Shown here one piece after another: positions 14,908-23,262 of a stretch of 64,000 nucleotides of DNA. A program made the position numbers and the translations under genes. The stretch covers positions 2,334,726-2,398,725 of the forward strand of contig NZ_LN890655.1 of assembly GCF_900066015.1 (NCBI RefSeq), read 5' to 3'. The notes beneath the pieces were generated by a model, which saw nothing but the letters and a program-made list of their open reading frames with translations, did not search any database and was not told the DNA's origin. Every line of letters begins with the position of its first letter. Position 1 is the stretch's first letter. The stretch is from Candidatus Promineifilum breve. Its GTDB lineage: Bacteria > Chloroflexota > Anaerolineae > Promineifilales > Promineifilaceae.

Positions 14908-15930
14908 ATGTTTAACCCAGCTTACTCTATTTCGTCGGCGCTCTTGCGCGACATTAAGTCGATTACGCTACTGGTGCATGAACTGAACCAGCAGGCTGTA
15001 CCCGAAGTTGTTCTCATGGAGCAACTGGCCGAGGCGCGCAGCATCTCCACCTATGCCTCGACGAGCATCGAGGGCAACCCGTTGTCCCTAACGGATGTCA
15101 AGCGGCTCATCAAGAGTAGTCCCGCGGAACTTGGTCATAGCGAACGGGAGGTCGTCAATTATAATCGGGTGCTGACCTGGTTGAGCCAACAGCAGAACGC
15201 GCCTTTCGACGGCGCGTTGTTGCGGCGCATCCACGCCGGGGTGATGGACGGCCTCCTGCCGCCGCACCAGACCGGCCGCTTCCGGCAGGAGCCGGTGATC
15301 ATCCGCGAGCCGCGCACGGGCGAGGTCTTCTTCCTGCCGCCCGATCACCAGGACGTGGCGGCGTTGATGGCTGAGTTGATCGCCTTTGTGCGCGAAAACG
15401 AATCCCTCGATCCGTTGATCATGGCCGGCCTCTTCCACAAACAATTCGTCATCATCCACCCGTTCATGGACGGCAACGGCCGAACGACACGGCTGGCGAC
15501 CCATCACCTGCTAAACAAGCTAGGCCTGCGGCTGACGAGCCTGTTCAGTTTTGAGAACTATTACAACCGGAATGTCAGTCGCTACTTTCGTCAGGTGGGG
15601 GCCTTCGGCAACTACTATGACCAGGCCGCCACGCTCGATTTCACGCCGTGGCTGGAGTACTTCGCCGAGGGAATTTTGGACGAGTTACAGCGGGTGGCGA
15701 AGACGATACTCGGTCGCCGCACGCCGCAAACCAGCCTGAAGCCCTATCATCTGGCGATTCTGGCCCACATCGACGCCCACGGCTTCATCACCGACAGCGA
15801 TTACGCCCGGCTGACGGAACGAGCCAAGGCCACCCGCACGCTGGACTTCAACCGCCTCATCGCGCTCGGCCTCATCGCCCGCCACGGTCGCGGCCGCAAC
15901 ACCCACTACCGCAGACCTGAAGCGATGTGA
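14908..15930 (+). CDS. Fic-domain protein (class II, with C-terminal winged helix)
   Basis: Fic proteins transfer AMP or another nucleotide part onto hydroxyl side chains of target proteins. The 340-residue protein has the catalytic loop HPFMDGNGR (184-192) and an N-terminal inhibitory helix motif STSIEGN (51-57), whose Glu55 would block the ATP gamma-phosphate site. A C-terminal helix-turn-helix follows (residues about 270-335, SDYARLTERAKATRTLDFN). This is the widespread stand-alone class II layout. The C-terminal domain and the operator at the promoter suggest autoregulation. It is intact. Confidence 0.92.
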   Translation: MFNPAYSISSALLRDIKSITLLVHELNQQAVPEVVLMEQLAEARSISTYASTSIEGNPLSLTDVKRLIKSSPAELGHSEREVVNYNRVLTWLSQQQNAPFDGALLRRIHAGVMDGLLPPHQTGRFRQEPVIIREPRTGEVFFLPPDHQDVAALMAELIAFVRENESLDPLIMAGLFHKQFVIIHPFMDGNGRTTRLATHHLLNKLGLRLTSLFSFENYYNRNVSRYFRQVGAFGNYYDQAATLDFTPWLEYFAEGILDELQRVAKTILGRRTPQTSLKPYHLAILAHIDAHGFITDSDYARLTERAKATRTLDFNRLIALGLIARHGRGRNTHYRRPEAM

Positions 15931-17225
15931 CCGCCCCAATGGAGTAACTGCTCATCCGCCCCGAACCGCCCCACCACCTGCAACCCCAAAGGCCAGCCGG
16001 CGGCGTCCGTCCCGGCCGGCAACGAGAGGGCCGGCAGCCCGGCGTGGGTCCACGGCAGAGCCATGACCGGATCGCCGGTGCTATCCAGTCCGCGCAGCGC
16101 CGGACCGACGGCCGCCGGGGCGATCCACAGATCGACGGCGTGGGCGTCCATCAGCGCGTGAAATTCATCTCGTAGGCGCGTCCGACCATCCAGCGCCTCA
16201 CGGTATTGGGCGTCGCTCGTGGCCCGCCCGCGCTCGATCAGTTCGGCCGTCCTGGGGTGGTAGCGGTCGCGGTAGGCCGCGAACCAGTCCGCGTGTGTCC
16301 GCGCCGCCTCATAGGCCACCAGGGCGCTATGCCGCCGGTGAATGTCGTCATAGTCGGCCATCGCCGGGACGGGACGCGCCACGTAGCCCGCCGCCGCCAA
16401 TCGCGCCACGACCGCCCGAAAGTGAGCCAGCCCCGCGGCCGAAGCCCGCATCAGGTAAGGCCCTTCCGGAATACCCAAAACAACCGCCTGCCCTCCCCTA
16501 ACCCCTCCCGAAGGGAGGGGGATCTGACTCCCTCTCCCTGTGGGAGAGGGTTGGGGAGAGGGTTCTTCTGCCCGCCAATCCCCTATCAGCAAGCTTGCCG
16601 CAAGCCCAGCAACCTCGATGGTGGCCGCCAGCCAACCCACCGTATCGGCCGAAGGAGACAGGGGAATAACCCCATCGGTCGCTACCCGGCCGAAGCTGGG
16701 TTTGAAGCCGACCACGCCACAGAACGCCGCCGGGCGGATGATCGAGCCGATGGTCTGTGTGCCCAGGGCCAGCGGCGCGAACCCGGCGGCCACGGCGGCG
16801 GCCGAACCGCTGCTACTGCCGCCCGGCGTCCGCATCTCGCCCAAGGCCGCGCTCAGCGGGTGGCGCGTGGGGCCGGGGGCGAAGTAGGCGAACTGGGTCG
16901 TCACCGTCTTGCCCAGAATGAGCGCTCCGGCCGCTCGCAAGGCCGTCACGCAGCTCGCCTCCGGCCCGGCGAATAGTTCCGGCGGTAACTCGCTGCCGGC
17001 GTGGGTGACGAAGCCATCGACGTGGAAGATATCCTTGACGCCCACCAGCGCGCCGAACAGCGGCGGCCGGGCCATCGGGTCGGGATAGCGGCGCAGTAAA
17101 TCGCTCGCCTCGCGCCGCAACCGGTCAAAGCGACCCGCCTCCGGCAGCAAGGCCAACACCTCAGGCTCGCGCCGGGCAACCAACTGCTCCAGTTCGTCCA
17201 GGTAGGTCATCAGGTCCAGGGTCAT
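15906..17225 (-). CDS. Amidase (amidase-signature family) with repeat-derived insertion
   Basis: The 439-residue enzyme hydrolyses an amide or amide-like bond of unknown substrate. The Ser-cisSer-Lys triad is visible: the Lys in GALVGVKDIFHVDG, the cis-Ser in TPGGSSSGSAAAVAAG, and the nucleophile Ser in ALGTQTIGSIIRPAAF. About residues 220-245 form an odd Pro/Ser/Gly-rich insert (EEPSPQPSPTGRG, IPLPSGGVRGG). It is encoded by a dispersed GGGAGAGGG-type repeat (16491-16564) lying in frame, probably a surface loop. The gene converges with fic and overlaps its 3' end by 25 bp. Gln-tRNA amidotransferase neighbours are absent, so it is not read as GatA. Confidence 0.88.
   Translation of the reverse strand: MTLDLMTYLDELEQLVARREPEVLALLPEAGRFDRLRREASDLLRRYPDPMARPPLFGALVGVKDIFHVDGFVTHAGSELPPELFAGPEASCVTALRAAGALILGKTVTTQFAYFAPGPTRHPLSAALGEMRTPGGSSSGSAAAVAAGFAPLALGTQTIGSIIRPAAFCGVVGFKPSFGRVATDGVIPLSPSADTVGWLAATIEVAGLAASLLIGDWRAEEPSPQPSPTGRGSQIPLPSGGVRGGQAVVLGIPEGPYLMRASAAGLAHFRAVVARLAAAGYVARPVPAMADYDDIHRRHSALVAYEAARTHADWFAAYRDRYHPRTAELIERGRATSDAQYREALDGRTRLRDEFHALMDAHAVDLWIAPAAVGPALRGLDSTGDPVMALPWTHAGLPALSLPAGTDAAGWPLGLQVVGRFGADEQLLHWGGHIASGLR
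16491..16564. repeat. In-frame CCCTCCCCTAACCCCTCCC repeat inside the amidase gene
   Basis: Two adjacent hairpins (CCTCCCGAAGGGAGG and CCCTCTCCCTGTGGGAGAGGG) are translated as part of the amidase. A copy in another frame context occurs at 20235-20265 inside the DUF2142-like gene. Confidence 0.85.
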
Positions 17226-17232
17226 ACGTTTG

Positions 17233-17264
17233 CCAATCCGCGTAATCTGCGAAATCTGTGGATT
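17233..17264. repeat. Single-arm CACAGATTT-family repeat
   Basis: CCAATCCGCG then TAATCTGCGAAATCTGTGG lies in the 48-bp space between the kinase-fusion gene and the amidase gene. Confidence 0.8.
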
Positions 17265-17273
17265 TCTTTCTCT

Positions 17274-19133
17274 TTACGGCGGCGGCATGGCGCAGCGGAA
17301 GCCGAGGTTGGCCTGCGATACCGTCGGGTCGAAGTTGTCCCGCGCGGCCACGCCCAGTTCGTCCAGCGGCGTGAGCCACGAGCCGCCGCGCAGCGACTTG
17401 AATTCGCCGTCCACCGGGCCGCGCGGATTGGTGTCGGCGATGTCCTCGTAGGCGTCGAAGTCGTACCAGTCGCCCACCCACTCCATGACGTTGCCCAGCA
17501 TGTCGTAGACGCCCATCGGCGAACGGCCGCCGGGGTAGGTGCCCACCGGCGCGGTATCGCGGAAGCCGTCGTCCCACTCCAGGCTGCGGTCGTCGCGCGG
17601 GCAGTTGACGTCGCAGAAGTTCAGCCGCTCGCCGTCAAACGTGTCGCCCCACGGGAACTGGTACTTGACCGACTCGATGGGGTCGAACGAGGCGGCGTAC
17701 TCCCACTCGGCCTCGCTGGGCAGCCGCGCCCCCTGCCAGGCGCAGAAGGCGTCGGCATCGAACCAACTGACGTTGATGACCGGATAATCATCGAAGGCCG
17801 CGTCGCCGTAGTAGCTGTTGTAATAGGTGGCCCCGGCGCGGTCGGGGCGCGGGCAGGCCTCGGCGGCCACGCATTGGGCATAGGCGGCGTTGGTCACCTC
17901 GGTCTCGTCGATGTAGAAGGCGTCGATGCGCACCGTCTGGGCCGGCTTCTCGTCGTTCTCCTCGCTCGCGTCATTGCCCAGAGTGAACGTGCCGCCGGGG
18001 ATGTAGATCATGCGCGAATCGGTCTGGGTGATGAGCGGCTGCGGCGTCGGCGTGGGCGGGATGGTCGGCTCCGGCGTGGGCGAGGGCGTGGGAGCCAGTT
18101 GGGTCAGCGCGGCGATGACCGCCGATTGCAGCGTGCCCGTGGCCGCCGCGCCGGCGACCGGCTCCGGCTCCTCGAGGTTGTTCAGCAAATAGAGCGCCCC
18201 GACCGCCAGCACCACCAGCACCAGCGCCGCCAGGCCGAAAATCGACCGAGGCTCCATGCGCCGGCGGGAGCGCGGAACCACGCGCGGCGGCGGGGCGGCG
18301 TTCGCGGCGGGTGTGGGATCGGAACCGGCGCGACGTAACGGGCTGACAACCGGCGCGGGGCGACCGGCCGGCCGCTCCAGCGCCCGCGCGAAGTCGGCCG
18401 CCGTGTCATAGCGCGTATCCGGCCGCAACGACATGGCCCGCCCGGCCACCAGCGACAGGTACGGCTCCACGTTGGGATTCACTTCGCGCGCCGGGGTCAG
18501 GTCGCTCAGCCCCGTCTCGCGGCTCAGCGCGTTGGGCGGCAGCTTGCCGGTCAGCAGGCTATAGAGCGTGGCCCCCAGGCTATAGACGTCGGCCGTTGGC
18601 CCGACCGCGCCTTGCGCCTGCTGCTCCGGCGCGCCATAGCCCGGCGCATGGGGGCGCACGCCCAGCCCCGGCAGGCCGCTATCGACCAGGAACAGTTCGC
18701 CGGCGGGCGTCAGGCGGAGGTTGGCCGGCTTAATGTTCAGGTGCAGCCGGTTTTGCCCGTGCAGATAGGCCAGCGGAGCCGTGGCGGCCTGTAGCCAGGG
18801 GGCGATGAGATCGGTCGGCAGTGGGCCGTAGCGGTCGAGCAGCGTTTGCAAATCGACGCCATCGACGTAGCTGCTGACCAGGTATTGGCCGTTGTCGAGG
18901 GCGAAGTGATCGAGCACCTGCGGCAGTTGCGGGTGGCTGAGGGCCGCCAGCCGTCGCGCCTCGGCCCGGAAGCGCTTTTGTATCTCCACCGATGCGTCGA
19001 GATACTCCTTGATCGCCACGTCGCGCCGGTCGGTGGCGTCCCAGGCGCGATAGGTGGCCCCATACGCGCCGATGGCCAGCGGCACAACGATGCGATAGCG
19101 GTGGTGGAGGAGTTCGCCGGGTAAGAGAGGCAT
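17274..19133 (-). CDS. Serine/threonine pseudokinase fused to a SUMF1/FGE-like domain
   Basis: The 619-residue membrane protein has an N-terminal kinase-like domain (1-255), a Pro-rich linker, one membrane segment (about 296-317), a PTPTP stretch, and a C-terminal formylglycine-generating-enzyme-like domain (about 370-615, MIYIPGGTFTLGND, then ARLPSEAEWEYAA, then LRGGSW..GFRCAMPPP). The kinase part keeps the ATP Lys (VAIK, K42), KPAN and APE. The catalytic HRD motif is HLN (131-133; codon AAC) and DFG is DSG. Phosphotransfer is thus doubtful. The FGE part lacks an obvious catalytic Cys pair and may bind ligands. It probably senses an outside signal; that is inferred. Confidence 0.88.
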   Translation of the reverse strand: MPLLPGELLHHRYRIVVPLAIGAYGATYRAWDATDRRDVAIKEYLDASVEIQKRFRAEARRLAALSHPQLPQVLDHFALDNGQYLVSSYVDGVDLQTLLDRYGPLPTDLIAPWLQAATAPLAYLHGQNRLHLNIKPANLRLTPAGELFLVDSGLPGLGVRPHAPGYGAPEQQAQGAVGPTADVYSLGATLYSLLTGKLPPNALSRETGLSDLTPAREVNPNVEPYLSLVAGRAMSLRPDTRYDTAADFARALERPAGRPAPVVSPLRRAGSDPTPAANAAPPPRVVPRSRRRMEPRSIFGLAALVLVVLAVGALYLLNNLEEPEPVAGAAATGTLQSAVIAALTQLAPTPSPTPEPTIPPTPTPQPLITQTDSRMIYIPGGTFTLGNDASEENDEKPAQTVRIDAFYIDETEVTNAAYAQCVAAEACPRPDRAGATYYNSYYGDAAFDDYPVINVSWFDADAFCAWQGARLPSEAEWEYAASFDPIESVKYQFPWGDTFDGERLNFCDVNCPRDDRSLEWDDGFRDTAPVGTYPGGRSPMGVYDMLGNVMEWVGDWYDFDAYEDIADTNPRGPVDGEFKSLRGGSWLTPLDELGVAARDNFDPTVSQANLGFRCAMPPP

Positions 19134-19215
19134 GGCTGCTATAGGAGATAATTAACCACGAATTATGGCAGATGTCACGCCGGTTCGGAAATGATTCATT
19201 TTGGGGGGAGGAATG

Positions 19216-19306
19216 GAACGCGGATGACGCGGATTGGCGCGGATTTACGCGGATAAGAATTTGGTCTGATCCGCGTTAATCCGCCCAATCCGCGTCATCC
19301 GCGTTC
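19216..19306. repeat. MITE-like hairpin related to the GxxExxY element ends
   Basis: This 91-bp inverted repeat has GAACGCGGATGACGCGG at both ends. It has the same outer sequence as the arms of the 831-1354 unit but no gene inside. It lies in the 247-bp space between the pseudokinase gene and the divergent membrane-protein gene; nothing else is recognised there. Confidence 0.85.
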
Positions 19307-19380
19307 TAATCCTCGCTTGGAATACGGCCGGGCGGGTGATAAGATTGGGGTCAATCAATCACCGCTCCCCCTAAGCGCCC

Positions 19381-21708
19381 ATGTCCAGCCGCCTGCATCG
19401 CCTGCTCCTGCTCCTCACCCTGGCCGTCTACCTCATCCTGGCCGTGGGCTATGGTCTGGTCACGCCGCTCTTCGAGACGCCCGACGAGCAATTGCACTAC
19501 TTCACGGCCGACTTCATCGCCCGCGAGGGGCGGCTGCCGAAGATTGGCGACCCCGGCCTGATGGGTCAGGAAGCGGCCCAGCCACCACTCTACTACGCGC
19601 TGGGGGCGCTGCTGGTGCGTGTCGCTCAGGCCCGCGCCGGCGACCAACTGCTGTGGGCCAATCCACGCACCGACACGTCGGCCGTGGCCGGGCAACTGTG
19701 GCACAACCCCCAGGCCGACCCCGTAGACCCACGCGGCGAAAGCCGGGCCACGCCGCCGATCAACGTCAATATGTTCATCCACGGCCCGGCCGAGGCCTGG
19801 CCGTGGCAGGGGTACGCGCTGGCCGCCCATCTCATCCGCTTGCTCTCGGCCTTGTTCGGGCTGGGTACGCTGTTGTGCATCTATGGCGCGGGTCGCGTGG
19901 TCTGGCCGGCCGCGCCCAACCGCGCCCTGCTGGCGATGGCGCTGGTGGCCTTCCTACCGCAATTCGCCTTCCTCCACGGCGCGGTCAGCAACGACGCGGC
20001 CATCACCTTCTTGAGCGCGGCGGCGATATGGCAGTTGCTGAGAATTACGAATTACGAATTACGAATTACGAATGAAGAGGGGGCGGCGAGCGGCCATGCC
20101 CCACGCGGCATTCGTCATTCATGGCTCGTCGCTCTTGGTTTTACGATTGGTCTGGCCATGCTGTCCAAGGCCGCCGGGCTGTTGCTGCTGGTCTATTGCG
20201 CGGGTGTCGTCGGTGTCCACATCTGGCGTCTGATCCCCCTCCCTTCGGGAGGGGTTAGGGGAGGGTCTTTTGCCCGTGCGGCCCGCGCAACCGGGTCGGC
20301 GGCCCTGGTGGCCGCGCCGGCGCTGCTGCTGGGCGGCTGGCTGCTGTGGCGCAACTGGACGCTCTACGGCGACCCCACGGCGGCCAATCAGTTCGTCCTG
20401 ATGGCCGGCGGCGAGCGCCCCTATTCGCTCTATCAGGTGTGGCTCGACATGGATCGGATTTTGGCGTCGCTCTTCGCCCTCTTCGGCTGGATGAATCTCC
20501 AGCCGCCGGCCTGGGTGTGGGCGGTGTGGGGCGTCATCGCCGGCGTCGCCACGGTCGGGGCGGTGGGGGGCGTGGCGGCGGCCGTCCGGCGGAAGCGGCC
20601 CCGGTTCGACCTGTTCGCCCTCTTGCTCCATCCGGCGGTCATCCTGTTCGGCTGGTTCGTGCTGGTGGCCGCGGCCTGGCTCCAGTTCATGCTGCGCACC
20701 CCGGCCGATCAGGGGCGGCTCTTCTTCCCGGCCCTCATCCCGATGGCGCTGGGCGCGGCCTATGGCCTCAGCCGCTGGCCGCGACCGTGGACGCAACTGG
20801 CCGCCGTGGGCGCGGCCCTGGTCACCAGTGTCTACTGCCTGGCCGTGGTCATCCCCACCGCTTACGCGCCGTCGCCGGTCGTCGCCGCCCTGCCCGCCGA
20901 CGCCATCCCACTCAACGTCACGTTTCCCGAAGGGCTGGAGCTGCTCGGCGCGCGCGTCGATACACCGGCTGTCAGTGTGGGCGATTGGGTCTGGCTGACG
21001 CTCTATTGGCGTCGCCCGGCCGAGCTGCCGCCCGGCGCGCCGCTGGCTCATCTGGAACTATTCGGCCGCGCCTTTGAGCGCATCGGCCTGCTGACCGGCT
21101 ACCACGGCCGGGGCAATTCGCCGGCCACGCTCTGGCCGCCGGGCGAGATCATCGCCGACCGCATGGCCGTGCGCGTGCTGGAGGAGAGTGTTGCCCCGGT
21201 CGAGGCCCTGCTGACGATGAAGCTCGACGAGGAGGCGCCGCGCAACGACGTCGCCACGGTGAAGATCGTGCCCCCCGCCTGGCCGGAGCCGGTCGCGCCG
21301 CTGGCGACGCTGGGCGAGGGGATCGAACTGACGGCGGCCGAGCTAACGCCGACGGCCGCCGCGCCGGGCGATTCGGTCGCGGTGCGCCTGGGCTGGCAGG
21401 TGACCGCCCCGCCCGGCCCCAATCTGCTGCACGTTTTCGTCCACCTGGGCGACCCGACCCAGCTACCGCTGGCCCAATACGACGGCCCGGTGATGGGCGG
21501 CGCGTACCCGTCGCGCCTGTGGGCCGCCGGTGAACGCTTTGACGAGACGGTGACGCTGACGCTGCCGGCCGATCTGCCGCCGGGCGAATACCCGGTCAGC
21601 GTCGGCTTATACGATTATGCCGGCGGCGCGCGCCTGCCACTGACGGTGGACGGCCAACGCCAACCCAACGACGCCTACGCGCTGGATCAACTGCTCATCG
21701 TTCGCTGA
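19381..21708 (+). CDS. DUF2142-like multi-spanning glycosyltransferase with C-terminal soluble domain
   Basis: The 775-residue protein has about ten membrane segments in its first 500 residues. The DUF2142/GT-C-like opening is ETPDEQLHYFTADFIAREGR with the acidic pair in the first outer loop. A roughly 270-residue outer domain follows (NVTFPEGLELLGARVD, then LLHVFVHLGD, then LPPGEYPVSVGLYDYAGG). It probably transfers a sugar from a lipid carrier at the cell surface. Two dispersed repeats are read in frame: RITNYELRITNEEGAASGH (20042-20122) and IPLPSGGVRGG (20235-20265), both in loops. It is a sister of the gene at 24449-26674. Confidence 0.8.
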   Translation: MSSRLHRLLLLLTLAVYLILAVGYGLVTPLFETPDEQLHYFTADFIAREGRLPKIGDPGLMGQEAAQPPLYYALGALLVRVAQARAGDQLLWANPRTDTSAVAGQLWHNPQADPVDPRGESRATPPINVNMFIHGPAEAWPWQGYALAAHLIRLLSALFGLGTLLCIYGAGRVVWPAAPNRALLAMALVAFLPQFAFLHGAVSNDAAITFLSAAAIWQLLRITNYELRITNEEGAASGHAPRGIRHSWLVALGFTIGLAMLSKAAGLLLLVYCAGVVGVHIWRLIPLPSGGVRGGSFARAARATGSAALVAAPALLLGGWLLWRNWTLYGDPTAANQFVLMAGGERPYSLYQVWLDMDRILASLFALFGWMNLQPPAWVWAVWGVIAGVATVGAVGGVAAAVRRKRPRFDLFALLLHPAVILFGWFVLVAAAWLQFMLRTPADQGRLFFPALIPMALGAAYGLSRWPRPWTQLAAVGAALVTSVYCLAVVIPTAYAPSPVVAALPADAIPLNVTFPEGLELLGARVDTPAVSVGDWVWLTLYWRRPAELPPGAPLAHLELFGRAFERIGLLTGYHGRGNSPATLWPPGEIIADRMAVRVLEESVAPVEALLTMKLDEEAPRNDVATVKIVPPAWPEPVAPLATLGEGIELTAAELTPTAAAPGDSVAVRLGWQVTAPPGPNLLHVFVHLGDPTQLPLAQYDGPVMGGAYPSRLWAAGERFDETVTLTLPADLPPGEYPVSVGLYDYAGGARLPLTVDGQRQPNDAYALDQLLIVR
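20042..20122. repeat. In-frame AATTACGAATTACGAATT repeat in a membrane-protein gene
   Basis: Three tandem copies of AATTACGA units and a trailing ATTCGTCATTC are translated as RITNYELRITNEE and IRHS. Similar sequence is inside the genes at 24449-26674 and 63449-64000. Confidence 0.88.
20235..20265. repeat. In-frame CCCTCCCTTCGGGAGGGG repeat
   Basis: This hairpin is translated as IPLPSGGVRGG inside the membrane protein at 19381-21708. It is the inverted counterpart of the repeat within the amidase gene. Confidence 0.85.
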
Positions 21709-21725
21709 CGCCCGCCGTGGCTCTC

Positions 21726-23051
21726 TCAATGCACGATCAATTTATAGAGCGTGCCGTTGGCGTAGCCCGCCCCATATAATTCGCCGTGGACGTCCTCGCC
21801 GAAGGTGGTGAAGTTGACACCCGTCTCGCCGGCCAAGGCGACCTTCCATTGCCCGTTCACCTGGGCCATCGTCCAAATCCGGCCGCTGCACCAGTCGCCG
21901 AAGAAGTAGCGGCCGTAAAGGATGGGGAATTGCGTGCCGCGATAGACATTGCCACCGATGACCGAACATTCGCCCTGGCTGTGGTCATACTCGTGCACCG
22001 GAAAGACAAACTGCGTCTCGGCCGGGCAATCTTCGGCCAGCTCGGGGTGGATGGTGGTATAGTTGGTTGTGCCTTCCCAGCAGTGCCAGCCGAAGTTGGC
22101 CCCGCCCGGCCCGAGGCTGGAATAGACGTTGACTTCCTCATGCAGCCATTCGCCGACGTCGGCGATGAAGATGTTGCCGGTCTTCTGATCGATCGACATC
22201 CGCCACGGATTGCGCAAGCCCTTGGCCCAAATCTCGTCGCAGCCATCGTCGCCCAGCCACGGGTTGGTCCTGGGGATGGAGTAGAAGGTGGAAACGCCGC
22301 AATCCTGGGGCAGGCCGCGATCGGGATCGGGATCGATGCGCAGGATCGATCCCAGCAGCGTATCACGCCGCTGGGAATTGTTGTTCGGGTCGCCGGGGAC
22401 ACCCCAGGAATCATAAGGGTCCGGCCCGCCGTCGCCGATGGGGATATAGAGATAGCCGTCCGGCCCAAAGACCAGATCGCCCGCGTTATGGACCGCACTC
22501 GGCCCGCCGCTGGCCTCCGGCTTGCGAATGCCCATCAAATAACGATACTTTGTCGTGTCGACCACATTGGGGTTAGTCGCTTTAATTTCGCCGCGCGTGA
22601 CCGCGATCGAGGCCGGGGTCGTGTAGGCGAAATAGAAGTAAGGGGTTTGCGGGAAGTCGGGGTGGAACGCCAGCCCTAATAGTCCCCGCTCAAAGTTGCC
22701 CTCATGGTGCACGAGGTCGGTGGCATCCATGAAGAGCGTGGGGTCGATCGTGCCATCCGGGTAGACGATCCACACCTTGCCCTCGCGGTTGCCGACGAAG
22801 AGACGGTCATCGCCGGCGTGGGCGATGACCGTGATCGAAACATTGTCGAAACCGACGGTGAACGGCACCAGTTCGATCTGCGGCGGCCAGGGCTTCCCGG
22901 TATAGGGCAGATAGATCTTGCCCGCCGCCGCGGCCGGCCGCGGCGCGGTAACGGCCAGGGCCTGACGACCGGCCAGCAGGAACAGGGTAATGATCAGCAG
23001 CGACAGCGCCGGAACCAACCAACGCCGTAAACGAGCGGGTGTAGTCCCCAT
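21726..23051 (-). CDS. Secreted PQQ-type sugar (glucose/sorbosone) dehydrogenase-like beta-propeller
   Basis: The 441-residue protein has an N-terminal signal segment (about 12-33), then the soluble aldose sugar dehydrogenase fold: DDRLFVGNREGKVWIV, ERGLLGLAFHPDFPQTPYFY, VHNAGDLVFGPDGYLYIPIGD, GLRNPWRMSIDQKTGNIF and the final GNVYRG..FGDWCSGRIWTM. The family oxidises sugars with PQQ outside the cytoplasm. Whether PQQ is made here is unknown, since no pqq genes are in the window. ATG 23051 has AAGGAGTCAATT upstream. It converges on the 19381 gene. Confidence 0.87.
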   Translation of the reverse strand: MGTTPARLRRWLVPALSLLIITLFLLAGRQALAVTAPRPAAAAGKIYLPYTGKPWPPQIELVPFTVGFDNVSITVIAHAGDDRLFVGNREGKVWIVYPDGTIDPTLFMDATDLVHHEGNFERGLLGLAFHPDFPQTPYFYFAYTTPASIAVTRGEIKATNPNVVDTTKYRYLMGIRKPEASGGPSAVHNAGDLVFGPDGYLYIPIGDGGPDPYDSWGVPGDPNNNSQRRDTLLGSILRIDPDPDRGLPQDCGVSTFYSIPRTNPWLGDDGCDEIWAKGLRNPWRMSIDQKTGNIFIADVGEWLHEEVNVYSSLGPGGANFGWHCWEGTTNYTTIHPELAEDCPAETQFVFPVHEYDHSQGECSVIGGNVYRGTQFPILYGRYFFGDWCSGRIWTMAQVNGQWKVALAGETGVNFTTFGEDVHGELYGAGYANGTLYKLIVH

Positions 23052-23262
23052 AATTGACTCCTTGAGCCTCAACGCGGCGACACCCCACCCGACAAAAACC
23101 GGAGCCGGGCAAGGAGGGCCGACAGACAGTTAAGTTAGACCGGGTCGGCCGGTAGCCGGATGTCTCGCATTGGCTCCCCCGGTCGGCCGACCTAGGCCGG
23201 ACAAGGCAAATTGCCTATCTATCTGTGCATTTTAGAACAAATGGGGCCGTTTGCCACCAATT

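Noticed and set aside
15906-17225. Amidase considered as GatA (Glu-tRNA amidotransferase subunit)
   Set aside because: No gatB or gatC neighbour and several unlike segments. It fits the general amidase-signature family better.
17274-19133. SUMF1-type domain considered as a true formylglycine-generating enzyme
   Set aside because: The C-terminal catalytic Cys pattern is not seen (GVAARDNF in the expected region) and no sulfatase gene is nearby.
23073-23262. GC-rich structured leader of the sugar dehydrogenase considered as a riboswitch
   Set aside because: It contains palindromes such as GGTCGGCCGACC (23181-23192), but I could not match the conserved core of any known riboswitch class. A covariance-model search would decide.
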